From Filimonas lacunae (GTDB lineage: Bacteria > Bacteroidota > Bacteroidia > Chitinophagales > Chitinophagaceae): a DNA stretch of 64,000 nt. This document shows positions 34,499-43,082 of the stretch, one piece after another. The notes under the pieces were generated by a model. That model had not been told where the DNA came from and made no database searches. It saw nothing but the letters and a program-made list of their open reading frames with translations. How positions within the stretch are numbered: the first letter of the stretch is position 1; each line of letters begins with the position of its first letter. Location of the stretch: contig NZ_AP017422.1 of NCBI RefSeq assembly GCF_002355595.1, positions 5,708,823 to 5,772,822 of the forward strand, written 5' to 3'. The position numbers were made by a program, and so were the translations under genes.

Positions 34499-34909
34499 AT
34501 GCATAACAAACGCATCATAACATTAACAACCTTGTTTATAATAGTAAGTGCATTCCAGGATATAGCTTCAACAAAGAAACTAATCGTTGGAAGCTGGATT
34601 TTTGAGAAATTTGACTTCCCCAATTACATTTCACCTAACAGTGAGGAAGCACGTAATGCCAATAAAACCAATAAAGGATTGGTAGTTACATTTACCGCAG
34701 ACAACCAGTTTATATCCTCCCAACCCGGCGGCATTAAAGCCAACAATGCACATCACGTTTACCGGCTCTTAAAAGATGGAAAACATCTGGTAATAGGTTC
34801 AACCAAAGCAGGTGATACCCTGGAAATAGATAAAGTGGATGCATTTCACCTTGTATTGTATTCAGAAGGCAGACCTGGCATTTATTTTTCCAGGAAACCT
34901 GCACACTAA
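34499..34909 (+). CDS. Small exported lipocalin-like protein
   Basis: 136 aa. Signal peptide (ITLTTLFIIVSAFQDIAS), then LIVGSWIFEKFDF, VVTFTADNQFIS, HLVIGSTKAGDTLEIDKVDAFHLVL: the GxW start and repeated strand pairs fit the lipocalin-like families found widely in Bacteroidota (glycosyltransferase-independent, ligand unknown). No lipobox Cys is evident. It is not clearly in an operon, with over 100 bp on both sides. Function unknown. Confidence 0.55.
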   Translation: MHNKRIITLTTLFIIVSAFQDIASTKKLIVGSWIFEKFDFPNYISPNSEEARNANKTNKGLVVTFTADNQFISSQPGGIKANNAHHVYRLLKDGKHLVIGSTKAGDTLEIDKVDAFHLVLYSEGRPGIYFSRKPAH

Positions 34910-35117
34910 CTCTCAGAATATATAGGAAAAGAGTCTAAGCAGACACCTTAACAAAGAATTAATTTGAAGGGTATACACCTAAGATTTTCTTTTTAGCAGC
35001 TTTACATATTCAGTTGTTTCTGCGAATAAGATCTTCCTTCAAAAGATCGCTCGTATGTCAATAATCTGAGCGTCATGAGAAAGGCTTATTCACAAAACTA
35101 CTTTTCATCTTAAAAAC

Positions 35118-35615
35118 ATGAAACACATAATCCTTATCTTTCTTGCAGCCCCATTCTTTTCTTTTGCTCAAAATCCGGAGCTACATATTATAAATGGCCA
35201 CTACCTGCATGAAAGTACTTTCTCTATACCCGGAAAATCCAAATCAATATTATATCAAATAGCCAATCAATGGGTGGCAACAGACATCAAAGATCAAAGA
35301 AGAATCAGTCAAACAGATTCAAAAGATACAGGAAAGATCATTGAAAAAATAAGGTTCAACACCCTTTACGAAGGCGGAACAGATTTAATCAACGAAACAA
35401 CCGTTACCATCGAATGCAGTAATGAGAAAATTAAAATAAAACTATCTAATTTCCAATACTCTATAGGTAGTGACACCTCTAAAGTGATCATTGACAATAT
35501 CATCCAATTTGCAGCCCCAGAACAGATTGCCAGACACAGGATGTGGTATCCGATTGACAGAACGGCAACTGAGATCATTGCCAATTTCAGAACATGGTTA
35601 AAAAGCAAGCTATAA
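35118..35615 (+). CDS. DUF4468-like exported protein
   Basis: 165 aa with a signal peptide (MKHIILIFLAAPFFSFAQ). The mature part has the DUF4468 (TBP-like fold) pattern: an early strand, KSKSILYQIANQWVATDIKD, then VTIECSNEKIKIKLSNFQYSI, and a C-terminal helix (EIIANFRTWLKSKL). Role unknown. The phosphatase gene follows after 13 bp on the same strand, so the two are probably cotranscribed, though one product is exported and the other is cytoplasmic. Confidence 0.6.
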   Translation: MKHIILIFLAAPFFSFAQNPELHIINGHYLHESTFSIPGKSKSILYQIANQWVATDIKDQRRISQTDSKDTGKIIEKIRFNTLYEGGTDLINETTVTIECSNEKIKIKLSNFQYSIGSDTSKVIIDNIIQFAAPEQIARHRMWYPIDRTATEIIANFRTWLKSKL

Positions 35616-35628
35616 CACTAACAACAAT

Positions 35629-36129
35629 ATGCCCACAAAAATTTATTGGATACATCAATTTCCCAATAACGCACGACTAGGTATTATGCCACGCCCCCGG
35701 GGTGCAGATTGGCTGGCAGACGAGGTAATACACCTTAAACGTCAACAAGTAACTGTCCTTGTGTCCTTATTGGAAAGCACAGAAATACACGAACTGGAAC
35801 TACAGGAAGAAAATGCGGAGTGCATGATTAAAGACAGAAGCATTCCACCTGACGCTACCGGCTTTGTCAAAAATCTATTGCAAAAAGTCAATAACGGAGA
35901 ATCCATTGTTATTCATTGCAGAATGGGTATAGGCAGGGCCTCAATTATTGCTGCGAACATTTTACTACTGAATGGCTATACCGCCGACCAGGCGCTCGCC
36001 AACATCAGCAAAGCACGCGGTTTGAAAGCTCCTGATACAGAAGAACAAATAGCTTGGCTAAGAAAACAGGAAAGACAATCTTACTACCCAACCCAGAAGA
36101 TACTGGACACGATGGCACCTATAAAGTAA
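35629..36129 (+). CDS. Dual-specificity-type protein phosphatase
   Basis: 166 aa, cytoplasmic. The cysteine phosphatase P-loop is HCRMGIGRAS: nucleophile C97 and R103 in the Cx5R pattern, followed by the Ser/Thr-like hydroxyl (S105). D75 in SIPPDATGF is a good candidate general acid. The helix LLLNGYTADQALANISKARG after the P-loop is typical of DSP/PTP domains from bacteria. Complete for a minimal DSP (about 150-170 aa). It lies 13 bp behind the DUF4468 gene in the accessory region. Substrate unknown. Confidence 0.85.
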   Translation: MPTKIYWIHQFPNNARLGIMPRPRGADWLADEVIHLKRQQVTVLVSLLESTEIHELELQEENAECMIKDRSIPPDATGFVKNLLQKVNNGESIVIHCRMGIGRASIIAANILLLNGYTADQALANISKARGLKAPDTEEQIAWLRKQERQSYYPTQKILDTMAPIK

Positions 36130-36178
36130 AGCACATAGCCCCTTCCTCAATACGCTAAAATATGCTATCTTCCTGTAT

Positions 36179-36457
36179 ATGAAAACAAGCCACCTGGTCA
36201 AAATAATCCTGCTAACCATTCCTGCCATTACCCTGTTATATGTTTTCCTGCTTAGAGATAGAATAGAAGGAGGTACCGGAATCGGCGGTGGCTCTTACGA
36301 TCTCACAAAAACGTTCACTGCTATTGCAATCGGGTTATACCTGTTAGTACTAAATTTATTTTTACTCATTCAGAATGCGCAGGCAAATAAATTCTTTCTG
36401 CTTGGTGGCGGAGTAATGCTTATGATTACTGTTATTATAGCTGTCCGTACTTTTTAA
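36179..36457 (+). CDS. Small membrane protein, unknown
   Basis: 92 aa with three hydrophobic segments (IILLTIPAITLLYVFLL; AIAIGLYLLVLNLFLLI; FFLLGGGVMLMITVIIAV) separated by a glycine-rich loop (EGGTGIGGGSYD). No family recognised. Start ATG at 36179 is supported by the first helix directly following a positive MKTSHLVK. It lies 49 bp after the phosphatase gene on the same strand. Confidence 0.55.
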   Translation: MKTSHLVKIILLTIPAITLLYVFLLRDRIEGGTGIGGGSYDLTKTFTAIAIGLYLLVLNLFLLIQNAQANKFFLLGGGVMLMITVIIAVRTF

Positions 36458-36551
36458 CACATCGCTATATTATCCCTCAGCCCCCCTCTTTTATACCTAC
36501 CGTTTGTTTTCATGATGACCCGTGCTATTCTTACAATACCTAAAGAAAGCA

Positions 36552-36643
36552 TTTCAAAAATGTGGCATATGCAAGCTACTTCCTCCATGGCTATGCAATT
36601 TGCGCGCACGGCGCGGAGCTTTGCATATGTCACACTTTCGAAA
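36552..36643. repeat. Long imperfect inverted repeat between convergent genes
   Basis: Arms of about 26 bp at 36552-36577 and 36617-36643 share TTTC-AAA-TGTG-CATATGCA-AGCT with three substitutions and one 1-base gap; the loop is 39 bases and contains GCGCGCACGGCGCG. It lies between the ends of convergent genes (36457 and 36660). No U-run flanks it, so a terminator role is uncertain. A spurious short ORF (36512-36715) overlaps it. Confidence 0.6.
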
Positions 36644-36659
36644 ACCGAACTCTTTTCTA

Positions 36660-37352
36660 TTAATATACATTTAGCACGTAATACGAATCTACCGCTTCCT
36701 GCCCCGTATAATTAGGCCCCGCTTTATCGTCAGCACCTATATATGTAAGACTAAAATGAATATTGCGCGTTCCTTTACAACGCACTAATTTTCTACGCGC
36801 ATTGTAATCAATATCATTTTCCCGGAATAACGTCTTCAAATACTGATGATCTTTATCCCCTTCAATTTTAATACTATTCCAATCCAAATCGGCTATTAAC
36901 ATCCCATTACTCTTAACCGCTTTTAAAGCTACAGACAATGCCTTTAGTTTATCCCCGATGTAATGTATACCATGCACACAGGTAACAAGATCATACTGCT
37001 CTTCATTGTTCCAATGCACCAAAGAAGCAGTTATAAACCGAAGACAGTTAACTGAGGGTGGAATCATCTGAAAATCACCCACCAGATCAACACCGGTTAA
37101 GGTAACGTTATCCTGACTTTCTGCCACCTTTAGTCGCTCCGCATATTGAAGCAGCGCATTTCCTTCACCACAACATAGATCCAACCATTTTGCATGCCCC
37201 TGCTGCTTTAAACAATCATCCAGAAACTCTTCCGGATTAAACTTTAATTCACGCTCATAACTATTAACACCACTGGCATTTCGCTTCCGGTTCATCCTGT
37301 TGTTAGCCACAATGGGTGACCATACCAGCTCTTCTTCTGTTAATAACTTCAT
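36660..37352 (-). CDS. Class I SAM-dependent methyltransferase
   Basis: 230 aa from ATG 37352 (the longer frame starts with TTG). Rossmann-fold methyltransferase: motif I WLDLCCGEGNALLQYA, motif II acidic LTGVDLVGDF, motif IV YDLVTCVHGIHYI, then LKAVKSNGMLIADLDW. The substrate is not visible; no rRNA or tRNA recognition domain is present. It is the only minus-strand gene in this part and is divergent from the M61 peptidase. Normal length for a stand-alone methyltransferase. Confidence 0.85.
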   Translation of the reverse strand: MKLLTEEELVWSPIVANNRMNRKRNASGVNSYERELKFNPEEFLDDCLKQQGHAKWLDLCCGEGNALLQYAERLKVAESQDNVTLTGVDLVGDFQMIPPSVNCLRFITASLVHWNNEEQYDLVTCVHGIHYIGDKLKALSVALKAVKSNGMLIADLDWNSIKIEGDKDHQYLKTLFRENDIDYNARRKLVRCKGTRNIHFSLTYIGADDKAGPNYTGQEAVDSYYVLNVY

Positions 37353-37513
37353 AGTATACAAATATAAAACTTAAACAAGCCGTAAGTAGTCCCCCATCAC
37401 CCTAAACGCACTTATACCCAAAACCAGATATTTCAGTTAATACTTGTTAATATCAGTAAAGTGTTTACGAATACCTGGTAATAATTTGCTGCTTACAGCA
37501 ACTATTCAACACT

Positions 37514-39046
37514 ATGTCTTTTCTAAAACTACTACTGCCCGCTATAATACTGGCATGCACCGTACATCTCTCATCCCGGGCACAACCCGCACAGTTCCAC
37601 TACACCGTATCCATGCCACAACCGCAATCACATCAGCTGCACATCCAGCTTATCGCAACCGGCATTACCCAAAGCATCACCGATTTTACTATGCCTTCCT
37701 GGATGCCCGGTTATTACCAATTACTGAATTACGCCGGTAAAGTGTCTGGCTTTGCAGCTACTGACAACAATCACCAGCCACTTAGTTGGGAAAAAACCGG
37801 GCATAGCACCTGGCGGGTCATACACAGTGCCGGTAGCGCTATACACCTGGAATACGACGTTAATGCCAGCACCAATTTTGTAGCACAACCCTGGCTGGAT
37901 AGCACCCATGCTTATATAGCACCTACCGGGGTGTTCCTGTATCCGGCAGGCTACCTGCAAAGTGCTGTTAGCCTTACGGTTCAACCCGCGGCACAATGGC
38001 CCAACATAGCCACTGGATTGGCAAAAACCAATACCAATACTTTCCACGCAAACAATTTTGATATATTATACGACTCGCCCATTCTAATAGGCCAGTTGGA
38101 GTCAACACCTTCTTTTACCGTAAAAGGCATTCCGCATTATTTTACAGGCTGGCGCATCGGCAACTTTGACAAACAACAGCTCAGTAATGATTTACAAAAA
38201 ATGATTACCAGTGCAGCAAACATCATTGGCGAAATACCTTATCCCCATTATACCTTCCTTGCCATTGGCCCCGGCCGGGGTGGTATTGAACACCTGAACT
38301 CTACTACTATCAGTTTCTCGGGCGAACACCTGAACACACCTGAAGGCAGAGAACAGATGCTCAGTTTTATGGCACACGAATATTTCCATCACTATAATGT
38401 AAAAAGAATAAGACCTGTTGCATTAGGCCCGTTCGATTACACCAGGGAAAACATCACCAACATGCTATGGGTATCGGAAGGGCTTACGGTTTATTATGAG
38501 TACATTGTTCTACGTCGCGCAGGGCTCATGACTACAGAAAGCCTGTTGCAAAACCTGCAACATAACATAGCTGCTTACGAAAACACATCTGGCCGCCTTT
38601 ACCAGTCGCTCACACAGGCAAGCGCAGAAACCTGGCATGACGGACCTTTTGGCCGTTCTCCCGATTCCACCATCTCTTATTATCAAAAAGGTCCGGCAAT
38701 GGGCATGTTACTGGATTTTGCTATCCGCAACGCTACTAACAACAACAAATCGCTCGATGATGTAATGCGCACATTGTATTACCGGTTTTATAAAGAAAAA
38801 CAAAGAGGTTTTACAGATAAAGAGTTTCAGCAGGTATGCGAAGCTACCGCCGGCATCAAACTGGATGAATTCTTTGAGTATATCTATACTGTTAAAACAC
38901 CCGACTATACCAAATACCTTGGATATGGTGGCATTGCTATAGATCTGCAAACAACCTCTTCTAATAAAAAAATATATTCCTTATCGTTTATCAGGGAGGT
39001 TACTCCTTTACAGGAGGCTATCCGAAAAAGCTGGCAGGGATTATAA
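37514..39046 (+). CDS. M61 family (glycyl aminopeptidase-like) exported peptidase, PDZ domain cut short
   Basis: 510 aa. Signal peptide (LLLPAIILACTVHLSSRAQ), an N-terminal beta domain (PSWMPGYYQLLNYAGKV), then the zinc peptidase core: SFMAHEYFHHYNVKRIRP (HEYxHxxN, about 285-300) and the third ligand Glu in LWVSEGLTVYYEY. After the thermolysin-like domain, family members have a PDZ domain; here the sequence enters it (GGIAIDLQTT, YSLSFIREVTPLQEA) and stops about 40 residues in. Typical members are about 600 aa. I found no continuation in other frames, and a perfect palindrome follows 9 bases later. The metal site is complete, so the enzyme could still work. Confidence 0.85.
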   Translation: MSFLKLLLPAIILACTVHLSSRAQPAQFHYTVSMPQPQSHQLHIQLIATGITQSITDFTMPSWMPGYYQLLNYAGKVSGFAATDNNHQPLSWEKTGHSTWRVIHSAGSAIHLEYDVNASTNFVAQPWLDSTHAYIAPTGVFLYPAGYLQSAVSLTVQPAAQWPNIATGLAKTNTNTFHANNFDILYDSPILIGQLESTPSFTVKGIPHYFTGWRIGNFDKQQLSNDLQKMITSAANIIGEIPYPHYTFLAIGPGRGGIEHLNSTTISFSGEHLNTPEGREQMLSFMAHEYFHHYNVKRIRPVALGPFDYTRENITNMLWVSEGLTVYYEYIVLRRAGLMTTESLLQNLQHNIAAYENTSGRLYQSLTQASAETWHDGPFGRSPDSTISYYQKGPAMGMLLDFAIRNATNNNKSLDDVMRTLYYRFYKEKQRGFTDKEFQQVCEATAGIKLDEFFEYIYTVKTPDYTKYLGYGGIAIDLQTTSSNKKIYSLSFIREVTPLQEAIRKSWQGL

Positions 39047-39054
39047 ATAAATAC

Positions 39055-39091
39055 CGGGCAACCCGGTACTTTTAAAGTACCGGGTTGCCCG
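39055..39091. other. 37-bp near-perfect palindrome (hairpin) after the M61 gene
   Basis: Arms CGGGCAACCCGGTACTTT and AAAGTACCGGGTTGCCCG, with a single base between them. There is no T-run after it (GTAATCC follows), so it may be a terminator of the factor-dependent kind or another structured site. Confidence 0.7.
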
Positions 39092-39161
39092 TAATCCTTC
39101 CTGGTTAATAAAAGCGCTTTTGTTTATTTATCTACAACTATTTTTCATCACGAAAACCCTA

Positions 39162-39194
39162 TTTGGAGCACATACACCGCATCGGGTACATTTG
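39162..39194 (+). promoter_or_regulatory. Promoter of the tail-spike-like gene
   Basis: TTTG (39162-39165), 21 bases, TACATTTG (39187-39194), 41 bases upstream of ATG 39236. Good match to the Bacteroidetes consensus, so the gene probably has its own promoter. Confidence 0.6.
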
Positions 39195-39235
39195 CATGGT
39201 AAGTATTTCTAACCAATTAAAAACACTTGTAACCT

Positions 39236-41923
39236 ATGGCGGTAGATTCGTTTAACACCAGAACGGGTGCAGTTACACTCAATGCTACAGATGTAAACAA
39301 CGCCCTTTCTTTTACTCCTGAAAACACAGCTAATAAAAAAACAACCGGCACATTAGGCAGCAGCACCAGCCTGTTTCCAGCCGAAGCAGTAGTAAAATCT
39401 TATGTAGATGACCTGGTAGATGGAGAAGACCTGGAACTCGTAAACAACCACCTGCGTTTTAAAAATTACCTGTCCACCAACCAGGCGCTCAAAAGAATTA
39501 TCATCAGAAGTGCAGCCAGCTTTGCCAATTTACAGGCGCAGTTTACAGGCAACACCAATTGTATTTTTGAAATCAGGTATGAGCATGATTTTGGTGGCAC
39601 CGCTACGGCAGGCTATCCTACACTTACTATCCCGGCAAACAGCTGCCTGTATTTTAACGGAGGGTTGTTTAAAAATGGCATCGTAGCCTTCAGCAACACC
39701 TACCTGAAAACACCTTTTCTTTACAGGATATTCGACAACATTACGTTTACCGGCAATTGCCTGAATGATGAAATTTACCCGGAATACTTTGGCGCAAAAG
39801 GCGATGGTAGCAATGACGATACAGCCGCCATCAGAAGCGCAACTTTATTTACCAGCAACACCGGCACTACTACGGTAAAATTCACCAGGATCAAGTACAA
39901 GGTAACCGAGCCACTATTCGCTTCTAAAGCAAGCATTACCCATTTCTGCTGGCAGGGCGTAAGGGAAGAGAAGGGGCATAACTCCAATTCATCTAACCGT
40001 TACCGGGTAAACATTTCGTATGAACCTGCGTCCACTGTTTCTTTAAACGATTACATGATCATACTGGATGGCATGCAATCTGCCAGCCCCAACATTCGTC
40101 TGGCGCCTCCTATCATCAAAAACCTTTCCTTCCTGGCTACCAATGGCGGTAACATCCTTAAAATCGACAGCAACGGCTATCAATCTCCTGTATTAGGCAC
40201 ACTCATCACCGATTGTAGTTTCTTTGGTAAAAGCAAACCATTACCTGAATACCAGGCCATTAACATTACACTCGAAAATCAATACCTGATTCACTTAGAT
40301 AGCCTGATGGAGCACACTTTACGCAGGTTATCTGTTACCAATGGAACCTATGGCATTTACCTGAAGGATAACGACGATGGCAGTTATGAAGATATCAGGT
40401 TAGGAGGTCAGTTTATCCCCATATATCTTGCTGAAAGTAAGTTCGACACACTGTTTCAGCGCTTCAGAAATATTGAAATAGAATCTTCCTCCGGCGCCCA
40501 TATTGTACATGCAGGACAACCGGCAATTTTTGAAAACTGCCATCTGGAGCAAGGCAGTCAAACATTAACCACACTTACAGATACTGCCATTCCGGAAGCG
40601 GATAGAATCACCTGCGCCACCACAGCCTATTCTAATGTAGTTGTATTTACAGCATCCATGACTAATGTGCTGTTCCCCAACGTATCTGTGTTACGACTCA
40701 CTTATACCAATGGCGAAAAACAATACCTGGTAGTAAAATCAGTAAGCGATAAAAATGTAACGGTGTATGCCAACAACTACAGCACCGATGACACCTATGC
40801 CACTACTATATTCAAAACCGCATCCGGCATATCAGTTGAGCGTGTGCACTCGCAACTGTATGTTAACATTGAACAAAGCAGCTATCTGGGCAACATATCC
40901 TTCCAGGGTAAAGAGAACGTACCTGTAGCTATTGTTCAAACCAGCAAAAACGATATTGTATTCAACAACTGTGATAACAGTAACCACAACGGCCTACCCC
41001 TGCAAATTGTAAATAACCGGCAAATTGTAGGCACTTATCCGCAGTCAGGCGTAGTAAAATGCATTAACAATGCCCGTGGTCTGGTAGGCAACACGGTTTC
41101 ACACCCATTTTGCATAGCCGAGTCCAGCGAATATTTCCTGGCAAACGAAGAAAGCACCGATGGCAGAAGATTTGCTATGCGCGGCAGCACTGACCATCTT
41201 TTGTTTGATAACAAATGGCAGTTCACCACTAAAAACATGGGCCGCGGTGGCGGATGGCATAATGAAAGAAATGAAATAAAACTGATTACCGGCGAAGAAG
41301 GCACTTCTCAAACCTATTATGCCTGGTATACCAATACCATAACCGGACAAACAAAGTCTATTACCAGTGAAGACTGCTATTTACGCATTAAAGTAATTGG
41401 CAAAGCAGAAACAGGCAGTGAAACGGTATATATAAAAGCTTACATCAACAACCTGACCCCGGTAACCCTTGGAACAATTACCTTTTCCACAGCTTTACAA
41501 ACCTACGAGCTGATAGTAAAGAATCCGTTTGCTGTAGCCGACCGTGCCTACTGTATACTGGAAGCCACCACCAACGCCACTTCCGGCACCGGCAATAAAG
41601 TATTGATTGCCGGCATCAGCGCCGAAAAAACAAGCCTGCCCTCACTCACAGGCGTTGTAGCGCCCGACGGTAACATTACTGCACCCCCAGGCACTATTTA
41701 CCTGAAAAAAGGAGGTAGCTCCGGCGAGGTGATCTATGTAAAGCAGTCAGGAACCGGAAACACAGGCTGGTTCAATATCAGCGCGCATACTACCACTGCT
41801 GTATCAGCCGACAATGCTTCTGCACCAGGCAGCAGTTATTCCCAAACAGAAGTGCAGTCCATTCTTACCGAGCTACGCGATCTTAAAACCAAGATGCGTG
41901 CCGCCGGCTTATTAGCCAGTTAA
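39236..41923 (+). CDS. Orphan phage tail-spike/tail-fibre-like beta-helix protein
   Basis: 895 aa, no signal peptide. The N-terminus DSFNTRTGAVTLNATDVNNAL is the short repeat seen at the start of phage tail fibres. A pectate-lyase-type right-handed beta-helix starts at EYFGAKGDGSNDDTAAIR (about 183-200) and runs to about 640, followed by a carbohydrate-binding-like beta domain (about 690-800), the phage-type APPGTIYLKKGG...TGWFN segment and a C-terminal coiled coil (SQTEVQSILTELRDLKTKMRAAG), which suggests a trimer. No capsid, sheath, baseplate or integrase gene is nearby. GC content matches the chromosome. It could be part of a decayed prophage, of a contractile injection system encoded elsewhere, or a domesticated glycan-binding/degrading protein. 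Confidence 0.75.
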   Translation: MAVDSFNTRTGAVTLNATDVNNALSFTPENTANKKTTGTLGSSTSLFPAEAVVKSYVDDLVDGEDLELVNNHLRFKNYLSTNQALKRIIIRSAASFANLQAQFTGNTNCIFEIRYEHDFGGTATAGYPTLTIPANSCLYFNGGLFKNGIVAFSNTYLKTPFLYRIFDNITFTGNCLNDEIYPEYFGAKGDGSNDDTAAIRSATLFTSNTGTTTVKFTRIKYKVTEPLFASKASITHFCWQGVREEKGHNSNSSNRYRVNISYEPASTVSLNDYMIILDGMQSASPNIRLAPPIIKNLSFLATNGGNILKIDSNGYQSPVLGTLITDCSFFGKSKPLPEYQAINITLENQYLIHLDSLMEHTLRRLSVTNGTYGIYLKDNDDGSYEDIRLGGQFIPIYLAESKFDTLFQRFRNIEIESSSGAHIVHAGQPAIFENCHLEQGSQTLTTLTDTAIPEADRITCATTAYSNVVVFTASMTNVLFPNVSVLRLTYTNGEKQYLVVKSVSDKNVTVYANNYSTDDTYATTIFKTASGISVERVHSQLYVNIEQSSYLGNISFQGKENVPVAIVQTSKNDIVFNNCDNSNHNGLPLQIVNNRQIVGTYPQSGVVKCINNARGLVGNTVSHPFCIAESSEYFLANEESTDGRRFAMRGSTDHLLFDNKWQFTTKNMGRGGGWHNERNEIKLITGEEGTSQTYYAWYTNTITGQTKSITSEDCYLRIKVIGKAETGSETVYIKAYINNLTPVTLGTITFSTALQTYELIVKNPFAVADRAYCILEATTNATSGTGNKVLIAGISAEKTSLPSLTGVVAPDGNITAPPGTIYLKKGGSSGEVIYVKQSGTGNTGWFNISAHTTTAVSADNASAPGSSYSQTEVQSILTELRDLKTKMRAAGLLAS

Positions 41924-41951
41924 CACCTGCACTACCCACCCTTAAAAAACC

Positions 41952-41979
41952 AATAAGCCCCGGATAACCGGGGCTTATT
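41952..41979. terminator. Bidirectional terminator between the tail-spike gene and the aminotransferase
   Basis: AATAAGCCCCGG, loop ATAA, CCGGGGCTTATT, followed by T-rich sequence; 12-bp perfect stem between convergent stops. Confidence 0.9.
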
Positions 41980-41982
41980 TTA

Positions 41983-43065
41983 TTATTTATCCATTACCTC
42001 CAGCAGTTGCTGTAGCTCCTGTTTTGTATTATAATAATGCAAAGACACTCTTAATCCCGTGCCCCTGTTCACACCAATGATGTTAGCAGCACGTATTGCC
42101 TCCTTTACTCTATCCGATACCTGTATTGTAAAAATAGGTGCATGCTGTTTGCGCATGCTGATAGCCGCATCAATTACACCACGCTCTGTAAAAGCCTTCA
42201 TAGCCTTTGCTGATAAAAGATCAATGTGTTGTAACAATTGTTCTTCTCCCCATTCCTGCCTTAAACGAATGGCCTGCCCTAAGCTTCCATAACTAATAAA
42301 GTCAAGATGACCAGGTTCAAACTGTAAGGCCAGTTTATTCTTCTCTTTCAGAAACAACTCATTGGGGCCTGACAATTGCTGCGCCTTTGTATATAAACGC
42401 GCTGCAGCTTCCTCCTTCACTAACACCACGCCATTACCATACCCACCCGACAGCCATTTATAACCACTGGCTAACACAATGTCAATAGCTGTGTCTTCAA
42501 AATGAAAGGCAGTAGTGCCAAAGTATTGTGTAGCATCTGCCACTATCAGCAAGGAAGGGTAAGCAGCTTTAATAGCAGCAAACAAATCCAGGTTCAGCGT
42601 AATGCCATTCAGATAATGCGTGATGCTGCAAGCCAGCATCGTAGGTCGAAAACGCTTTACCGCTTCCAGTATCCGTTGTTCCAGTTGTTCATACAGGAGC
42701 AGGGAAATAAACTCATGTTCCCATCCCCTGCTTTTTACCTGGTAGGTGATAGAAGGATAATCATCCTGTAACAACAACACACGCTGGGGGCCTTCCAGCC
42801 CATCCAGCACCTTCCCAAAACCAAACGACATGTTAGGCACCAGGAAAGTATAGCCGGGCTTTGCATGAAAATACCCGGCAATGGTTTGTCGGGCATCTTC
42901 CACAATAGCATTACCGGTAGTGCTTCTGAATTCACTGGCGCCTATGCTAAACTGACGATCCGTTTCGCGTCGCCATTCCATTAGCGGAACAGATAATAAG
43001 CCGGCGTTGGCTGTATTTAAATATGTGCAGGTTTCTAATACCGGAAACAGTGGAGAAAAGTTCAT
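41983..43065 (-). CDS. Class V aminotransferase-like PLP enzyme
   Basis: 360 aa, cytoplasmic, fold type I PLP enzyme of the class V/cysteine desulfurase-like group. The PLP lysine is in LASGYKWLSGGYGNG (about 200-215), with the Asp/His-type cofactor contacts in LIVADATQYFG (about 170) and SITHYLNG before it. The N-terminus CTYLNTANAGLLSVP is typical of class V enzymes. The specific reaction (transaminase, desulfurase, lyase) cannot be read; no catalytic Cys loop of the IscS kind is evident. It is followed, 17 bp away in the direction opposite to transcription, by the permease gene whose transcript runs into it. Confidence 0.82.
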   Translation of the reverse strand: MNFSPLFPVLETCTYLNTANAGLLSVPLMEWRRETDRQFSIGASEFRSTTGNAIVEDARQTIAGYFHAKPGYTFLVPNMSFGFGKVLDGLEGPQRVLLLQDDYPSITYQVKSRGWEHEFISLLLYEQLEQRILEAVKRFRPTMLACSITHYLNGITLNLDLFAAIKAAYPSLLIVADATQYFGTTAFHFEDTAIDIVLASGYKWLSGGYGNGVVLVKEEAAARLYTKAQQLSGPNELFLKEKNKLALQFEPGHLDFISYGSLGQAIRLRQEWGEEQLLQHIDLLSAKAMKAFTERGVIDAAISMRKQHAPIFTIQVSDRVKEAIRAANIIGVNRGTGLRVSLHYYNTKQELQQLLEVMDK

Positions 43066-43082
43066 AAGTAAATATAAGTAAT

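Noticed and set aside
36512-36715. 67-codon ORF between the small membrane gene and the methyltransferase
   Set aside because: It overlaps the inverted repeat and the end of the convergent gene; composition and length give no support.
39236-41923. Complete prophage
   Set aside because: Only the tail-spike-like gene has a phage feel; no integrase, terminase, capsid, portal or tail assembly gene lies in 37-43 kb.
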